Shown piece by piece: positions 46,701 through 55,700 of a stretch of 64,000 nt of DNA. This DNA is from Owenia fusiformis. Taxonomy: Eukaryota; Annelida; Polychaeta; Sabellida; Oweniidae. The notes below the pieces were generated by a model, which worked only from the letters and a program-made list of their open reading frames with translations, was not told the origin of the DNA and did no database searches. The stretch's first letter is position 1. Each line of letters opens with the position of its first letter. Location of the stretch: the NCBI GenBank assembly GCA_903813345.2, contig CAIIXF020000012.1, positions 17,925,520-17,989,519 of the forward strand, written 5' to 3'. The position numbers were made by a program, and so were the translations under genes.

Positions 46701-49700
46701 AATCGATTCAGGTCATAGTGTATGTTAGGTATTTTTGTGAAAATCAATAGAAACCAATGGCCTCTATTGGAATTGATGATATCCACATGTTAAGTTAATG
46801 GAGCCCATTCAATGGCAAGTCAATACACCCTTGCTGAACTAAATGACCTCAACCTCAGCACATGTGGGTCCAAACCCTCAAATATTTTCCACAGTATTAT
46901 GTGACATTGTATTCTTTATGTTACACATAAAATTGATTCATTTTGTTCATGGGGATATCATAATGGAAAGTGCACTAGACCCTTATTGTAATTGTATGAT
47001 ATCGTATTTGTGATTTGAATATACACTGTGATATTTGAGAAAAAGAATGTTTTGTTTTAGTTTCATTGCAATTTATAACCCTAATATCTTAAAGCCAGAA
47101 TCCTTCCTTGTTTTCCAATTTTCTAATAACCTCAGAAGTTCCTACTTTTTTTTTAAAATACAATTTTCCATGATCATTTTTATGTCACCACCACAAGTGG
47201 TGACATATTGTTATGGTCTCAAACTTTTTTGTGGACGGTGTTCAGTGGTTGGTGTTTATCATTTGGCAGTTGGTGTTTGGCAGTTGGTGTCTGTAACAAA
47301 TGGCAGGTGTTGACATTTTGCATGTGAATGCCTTGTCTTATAATGTAGCCAACTGCAATGGATGTAAAATGGATACAGTTAACTAATACATTTCTTGGCA
47401 TCAATTCAAATCATATGCTAATTTTAAATGAAAATGCTTTTTTTCATGTTTTACCACTCATAAATGCCATAATATCTCGATGTCACATTCAGGAAAATAT
47501 GGCTATCAACAAGTTTTGAATTCTTACAATCCTGGAAGTTGTACATGTAAGCATACACATCTGTCAGTTCAGTTTATGTGTAAACGTTAATCCCCTAAGC
47601 CTTAATACCTGATGCATGAAATATTATGGATGAGTTACATAATATGTACTCGTGCTATTTAGGTAAATGTTGTGCTGTTTCACCAGATTTGACTGACATC
47701 TTTAAATAACAACAATTTGATTTGATGATCAGACAGCAACAAAACATATTAAGTGGCCAAGACAAAAGAATGTTATTATGATAGGCATTCTAGGGATTAA
47801 GGAATGCATTCAGCTTACATAATTTGAGAAATTATTGGCATACGTAAAACCTTTTTAAAACAGCATTTATCGTATTCAAAAGCGTTGAGCATCATTGATT
47901 CCCAGCCCTCTGAAGATTGAAAAATAAAAATACCTGGGTGTTAATCCATGGATTATCTTTGAAAATGAGAAATATATTTTTGGATTACATGGTGTAATCT
48001 TAAAGTAAACAAAATGTTTTAAAGTGTATTGATGTTTTTTGGATGAAAAACATAAGCGAAATTCATGAAAAAAAACCCGATTCATTCTACAAACAACTCG
48101 CCCTCCTTTATGACTCAGGTACTTATGTACTTTTGAGGGGTGTATAAATCTAAATATTTCCAAAACGATGAAAAACTAGACACCAATATTTTTAGAATCA
48201 ATGTAGAATCATAAACTACAAATTACCTACATAAAGAGAAATTTGCTATTTTTCAAAACCACTTTTACACCACGCTCATCCAATATAAACAGGTATTTAA
48301 ATTAAAGATGCATTTCAAGAAAAATGTTGGCGAAAATGAAAATTCTTTCCCAATGACAAGTCATAGACCCATAAGGCATAGGCCTGTAAATTTCAATCAA
48401 ATAACCGATTTTTGAGTTATTGCCCGGATACGCGGTAGGAACGAATGGATGGATGGGCAGATTCTCCATACGAACTTTGTTTATGAATTATAGTCCTTAA
48501 TAAAGTACTTACTTGAGCGCCAATGATTTCAAGGCTGTGCAAAGCTTGACATATTTCTTGCATTTTTTCCGAGACCTCGTCTATTCCAATGTCGTCTTCA
48601 TCTTTGTTGCCGGGATCTTCGTCTTTTTCGCTTCCACCCCCAACAACTGCACTCTCTGTGAAATTGAAAATGAAAGTTTAAGCAAAATGAGGCCAAATAT
48701 AAATGGACAGTGATATTAACTTACTAAGTATGAAGTTTTGACGTACTTTAAAGAAAATCAAACTAAGTTTAAGATATAGAAGTTACTAGTAATTTGAAGT
48801 TATATTTCTCTCCGTTTTATCTAAAAAAGTTAAAATAGTTAAAAATAGGACATAATACAGAGTCGTATGAGAAAACTTATATTTCTGCACCACCTCGTGT
48901 TCGACTTGATAATAAAGATGACATATTAAAGCTTATCAAGAATGCACAATCTTGCTCAGACTCAAAATAACAAGACAAAGAACCTCCATATCCTGCACGG
49001 GGTTACGATGGATGAATCTTGGTTTGTATTCGCGAATGCAAATAGCGGCTATCGGCTACCGGGTTGATTTACATTAGATGGCAATTAAACTCATTTAAAT
49101 ATGAATAGTTCCTGTCGTGCATCGCGTTGGTTGCCAGCTTTCGCCTCAAAAGCAATAGCTGACCTAAATAACGATTAATCTGGTATTAGGGAGTTTAAGA
49201 TTATCGTTAATAACCCATTTACCTATACCTACACGTAGGTTTTTATTACACCAAGCGGTACCTTACCTAAGTTATAGGGTTTGCGACACGTAATCTATAA
49301 ATGGCAGAAGATTCGAAAACGTATGTTTTTATGCAACAAATTATGTCATTTGTAGATCAAATATCATTCATTAAACTTAAAAATAGTAACAAAATATTAT
49401 TAAAATAGTAACAACAAACATTTCTCATTCGATCTGCATAGAATTTAAGTGGTCGAACAAATTCATTGATGCGATTAAACAATAGTCCATGGTATGAAAT
49501 CTCTAGGACGTCTAATTAAGGAGCTGGTAGCACACTATAGCTCAGCGATATTTGACCTAACATTAACATACCTACATATGTTCCCTAATAATTTTTATTA
49601 TAACCGTTTAATATACTTCCGGCTTTTAGGCTGAATTATGCCTGCCATTAACAGAGGTCAAAAAATTACCAAAAAATAAAATCCCAATTTTTCACAATTT

Positions 49701-52700
49701 GGAGTACACAATGCAACAGAAAATGATACAAAATGATTTTAGATATATGATTTAGATTTCTAAGCTATAAGTTTGAGGTTATTTTTTTTATCAATACTTT
49801 GTAACGTCACGAGTGATGAACAATTGTGCTTTTCTGTAGAATTCTCAATGAAAAGACGTCAAAAAGCTACATGGGACATTTTTGTACCTTTTTCTTTCGC
49901 ATCGTTTGACAAGTTATCATGTTTGAAAATGTTTGAAATTTTCCACGATCAAAATATATTAAAAACCTATTTCTAAAATGTTTTTATTTTGATATATTTC
50001 TTAATTTTAATGCGTGCACGTGATGGCTGGATTTCAAGTTTACGCATTTTTAAGCTAAAAATACTAAATGGGACATTTTTCGTACCCTACATATCATTTG
50101 ATATTTAAGAAATTTGAAGGAAATTTAATATTTTTTCTTCAGATTTATTAATTTTAGCCAAAACCTTGTTTCTAATTTTAATTTCAGCCTTAAAAGTAAT
50201 TAATTCTAAAATAAATGGCATTTTGCTTTCCTAGGGGTCGTCAAAATACCCAGCGTGACGGCTTTTGGATTTTGTTTGAAGTTGAAAAATCAGCGTCACA
50301 TTCCATTGTTACCTTAAAACTAATGACGTCATTATAAAGATCATTGTGTCAGGAAGTGATTCATACCTGTCTCATCAAAATTGATGAAAAAATAATGATT
50401 CTGAATCATTTCGAAAAATAGCGCGCTCCTAAAATGTTACGCGTGACGGCATATTTCTAACGTTTTGACCAACGAAGGACGCTCTAAAATGCTCTAAAAT
50501 GAAAAATTCCATGTAAAATATACAAATGAGGTTTTAGAGGGTACCTATACGAAGATTTTGATATATAACATGAGTATGTTCGCTTTCCGAACTTTCCAGA
50601 TATTTACATGGTAAGAATATGGCACGTCAAAATTTGAAATATGCCCCGGTATTGAACTTCGGTTCTATGTAATCAATTTATCGACGTTTTGTATTGTTTC
50701 TCAGGTATTAATAAGATAAATGCTACAAATGAATCACTTTTATATTAGAATGATAAATGCTTAAATCATGCTAGTTTTTCACAAAATGGGTCTCAATACG
50801 TTTTGAGATATAGACTTTTATTCAGCGGTGAACATTATCAATAAAGGATGGCCTATTGCTCTTCCTTGACTAATTGGGACTACAGCTAAAATTCTATTTC
50901 TCGTAGTTAGATATAGCTCAGTTGCTTATAAAGCAACCATCAAGACTTGGTCGAATTCATGAATATTTGAGAAAAATCGTTATCATTATCTTCCTAAATA
51001 TTTGATTATATCCAGCGGTAAGGTCAAAGAAGAAACAATCATTAGAAAACTTTATGTTAGCCACAAGTAACGCCGAGAAAGAATTGTAAGGCGTTCGATT
51101 GCATATGACTCTAAATGATTATTCGACATGCCCTTGGAATATATGAGCATTCCAATACTTCTGTAACATTTAATTAGAAATAAATCTTACCTATTTGTTA
51201 TTGTATTATGTTTTATAAAACATGTCCAATAATTTGTTTTAGACTCCGTGCGATTATATGGAAAAAATCTGGTAATAAAATGTTTTAAATGGTAAGAAAA
51301 GTAATATGTTCCCAATCATAAATTACCTAAAAAGTCCACACAATTTTGTTGAATCTGCCTGGCTAATATTTGAAAAATCAAACAAAATCTGAAAAACACA
51401 CTTGCGCGACACTAATTAAACACCGACATCTACAGTAAATTTATAGTATATTTTTACATTATGATAATCTTTTTTTGTTCGTACGCTTAGAATAACGGTT
51501 TGTGTCTTATAAAATGTATAAAAGTTCGAATCAAAATATTTACGTTTTTTGACCCCTTGTGATGTAAGTCATTTTTCGACCCGAAAGCCGGAAGTTTTTT
51601 CAGCAAATGGTATTTTAAAAGAATCAAGACATGTACATCTTCATAAATATTGCTTCAAATGTTGCTGCGCTATAGTGTGCTATAGTGTGCTATAGTGTGC
51701 TACGGATCCTTCATATTCGGAAGTCATACCATGGACTACAATGCCATGTGATAATGCATGAAATTGTTGAATTTACACATTCTTCATCAGATTTGCTTAT
51801 TGTTTAATGTATGAAATCTTCCATTTTCTCGTGATTTAATTGTTTGATTTTACTATTATGTCACTCTCATTGCAGGATCATTTTAGAAAGGTATCGTCCC
51901 AACAGACCCCCTTTTCTGCCCCCATCAGAATCAAACTTATTTTGCATCTAGAGTATCCTCACAAATGTACTTCACAATAATATTTCAAAATTAGGTCAAA
52001 TGATGAGCCAATGAGGTCACTGGGTGCAAAAAGGTCAATTTGGTGAAGTCAATCTAATGATCAAGTAATTTCCTTAAACATTTATTTCCATGGGGAATAG
52101 GTATCTTAAAAGCCTTTGAGTAGTGTTTTCACCATACTTAACAAAAGGAAAATGTTTGAACATTTTTTAGTCAAAATACATGTGTACTGGTATACTGTCA
52201 AAAATTGTATTGTAATATATTTGATATTAATATTCTAAAGCTTTCATACAACATATTACTATTTATTGAATGTCTATGGGTACCAATAGGTACAGTTGCT
52301 GAAAGTTGAATGTATAGTTTCTAAGGGGTCGGGTCAAAATATCGATGTCCGTCAAAAAACGTAATTAATTTCATTAGGTCTAACTCCCCCCCCCCCTTGT
52401 AACGAAACCAGGAAATTGAAATTCCCGGGAAAACTATAATTGATGTCTGTCACCTAATGAAATCAGGGTTTGACCCCTCCCCCTAACGAAATTAATTACG
52501 TTTTTTGACGGACATCGATATTTTGACCCGACCTCTAATGTTTGATGGATATATCAATAATTGTACACATATTTGGTCACTTATTATACTGATCAACTCC
52601 TTGAAATCGTACCTATCACATAGACAAGTGAAAGTTTTATTGGATGGCCAAGAGTCTGAACTATCTGAGATGAACCATATAAACGCAGGAGTACCTCAAG

Positions 52701-55700
52701 GCTCCATATTAGCCCCCCTCCTGTTTCTAATTTATATCAATGATTTACCTGATAACTTAAATACCAAATGTTTTATATATGCAGACGACACGTCACTTTA
52801 CCAATCCTTCACAGCTGAAACAGCAGCTGATAAGAACAATGAATTACAAGAGGATCTAAATAAAATTCTCTTATGGTCAAATACATGGAAATTAAACTTC
52901 AAAGCCAGTAAAAGTAAAGATATGACTTTTTTTAATCCAAGAAAGCGCGAAATTTTGACCCCAGATCTTTCCCTTGGTAATGACAAGTTACCAAGAGTAA
53001 ACAATCACAAGCACTTGGGCTTGATTTTGGACAAAAATCTCACTTTTGACTATCACATTACTGAACTTGTAGCAAGAATAGATAAACTCATAAATCCGTT
53101 AAAAGTCTTCAGTAAGAAAATAAGTGGAAAACACCTTGAAACAATTTTTAATTCTTTTATTTTGCCACTCTTTGATTATTGTGACATTCTTTACGGATGT
53201 GCAAATTTGACAAAACTACAACTTTTAGACCGCCTTTACTATAAAGCTGCAATTATTTGTTCAGGTGCCATGCATGGAACATCAGCCACAAAAGTGTTGA
53301 ATACTTTAAATTGGCCCACACTCTCAAATAGACGTCAATATCATAGAGCTACCTTTATGTATAGAGCTCACAACAACTTGCTGCCTTCTTATGTCACTGA
53401 GATATTTGAACCACTAAAAAGAAATCAAACACATGAACGAAGTTAAATCCAAATTTTGTGAAAGATCTTGTATCTCAAAAACAATATCAGAATGGAATCT
53501 ACTCTCATCTGATATAAAGAACTCATCTAGCTTAAGCATATTTAAATCAAGCCTTAAAAGCAATATCTTTAACGAAACTGTTATTAACTCATAAGAATTG
53601 TCCATCTCAAGAAATCAAGAAATTATATTTAACAGAGTACGATGTGATTTCATTTTCAAGGCTCACCTTTACTCGCATAACTTTACCAATGTAAATTCCC
53701 CAATCTGCTCATGTGGTATTAACAGTGAAACAACCAGCCATGTGATTTTTCGATGTAACTTGAGATTAACATTCTGGACTGAATTAGAAAACCAACTAAA
53801 AAATATGAATATACAATACTCCCGTAAATATAAGACACAACGTGATAAACTTTCTCTGATCCTCAATGGTGATAAAACATTAAGTAGAGCTGAGAATCTG
53901 ATTGTTTTAAAGTGCAGTGCCATTTTCTTCGAGCGATGTGTAAATGTCTGAAATCCTCCACAAAACAATTTTTATCTTATTGTATCTCATTTATTTTAAT
54001 CAATAGTATTGATTGAATACATTGTACATTGTAAAATGTAGAACGTGGCTAATAATGCTAAAAGCACAGCCACTCACACTGTATTTTTGTATTGTATTCT
54101 TTGTACAAATGAATAACTTAATAAAAAAATAAAATAAATTAACTCCTGTCAAAAATAGTTTAAGTAAAAGCAGGATGGAAATATAAAAAGTTTCATTGAG
54201 ATTTAATCTGCTTGTCACAAACAATGCACCTCTTCTTAGACTTTGTAGTCATGAGAAAGGGGATTTGTATCTTCATAGATGGATTATCTGTTTTTTCACC
54301 TTCATCTGCTGGTTGGGGAGGGTTACGAGGAATGTTTTGGGGTCCTGTGAGTGTAATCCGGCATTTGTAACATATACCTGAATTATCAGGGGGATCTTTG
54401 TGATATTTTTCTTTCCATTATTTGCCAAGAGTGTTAGATTTAGTGACTTTTCTCCTAGAGACAGCTGGACACTGTTTATCACATCCAACACAGCGGTACG
54501 TTTTGATAGGTGGCATTGTATCCAAAATGGTGGCAGAAATGTTTTAGAAATAATACCATAGAAGTCCAAAAAACTATATGAGCTGTGTTCTCTACCCCTT
54601 TTTTGCAAATGAAAATGTTGCCTAATTCAATTTTGGATCTGTACAGCTAAAAATAAAAGAGAACACAGTGAATTTGTCCATGCAATGAAACATGGTTCAT
54701 GTCCAATTGAGACGGGTAAATAATGGGGGTCTGGAATATTTTGAATTTTTTTTCAAAAATCTATAATTGCGTTTTAATGAAAAAATGCCTGCATTTTTTG
54801 TGAAAATTGCATCAGAATTAGGGAAAATTGGTGAGGATGGGTGGATTATGGACAGCTTAAGAGATAATCCAATCAACTTGATTATCATCCTAGTGTCATT
54901 TATTGAAGACGAGACATGGATCTAACAGAACCATTTGTTTTTGTGGATAAAGCATTCTTAGAACTAAAGATATAGACCTTTGAAAATGGCTTGCCATATC
55001 TTACGTGCACCTTTGAGAAAGAAAGGGACGCGTTTATGGTGTTTAAACTGTTTCTTTATTCGGCACATTAAATATTCGATATATACCAAATAAAACAAAC
55101 AATATACCAAACCTTACCAAATCTATCGAATGTCTTATTTTATCGAATATAATAATATTTTCAATTTATATTCGCAGAACAGTTTCACTTGTACATTGTA
55201 TTGGCATTTACATTTAATATTTAAACATGTATTTGTGTGATGCAGCGATTCAATTTGTTTTCCCTAGCGCACATATAGTTCAATTGATATATTTAAACAT
55301 TAGGTATTAAACTTATTTATATTCGTTGAATACCGAATGCCACATTCGATAAATTTCGTTATTTTTCGATACTTAACGAAACTTTCATTCACGTGATATA
55401 TGCAAACGATGTTGAAAAGCTGCGCGGCCATTTTGCAAAACTCGAGGTCATGTGACAAAATATCGAACAACGACGAAAGTTATCGAATATTGCGTTATTG
55501 CATTCGGTAAACAGCAGATGAGCTTTCGGTAAAATGCATTAAGCAATACTATGTTATTGCAAAATAAACCATTTGGTAAAGATAGAAAAACTTATTTCGG
55601 TAAGGGTTAAAATTGAGATTTGATATTGTGCATATATGTGTTACTCTATAAGGAATACGATAACAGTTTACGCAATATATCATTTAGTAAATAAAATATG

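Noticed and set aside
47181-47212. Short palindrome ATGTCACCACCACAAGTGGT in the foldback centre as a regulatory site
   Set aside because: It looks like the end of a dispersed repeat; one occurrence gives no basis for a function.
50905-50985. tRNA-like words (TAGCTCAGTTG ... GGTCGAATTC) suggesting a tRNA gene or SINE head
   Set aside because: The acceptor and anticodon stems do not pair and the B-box-like word is off consensus. No second copy was seen to support a SINE.
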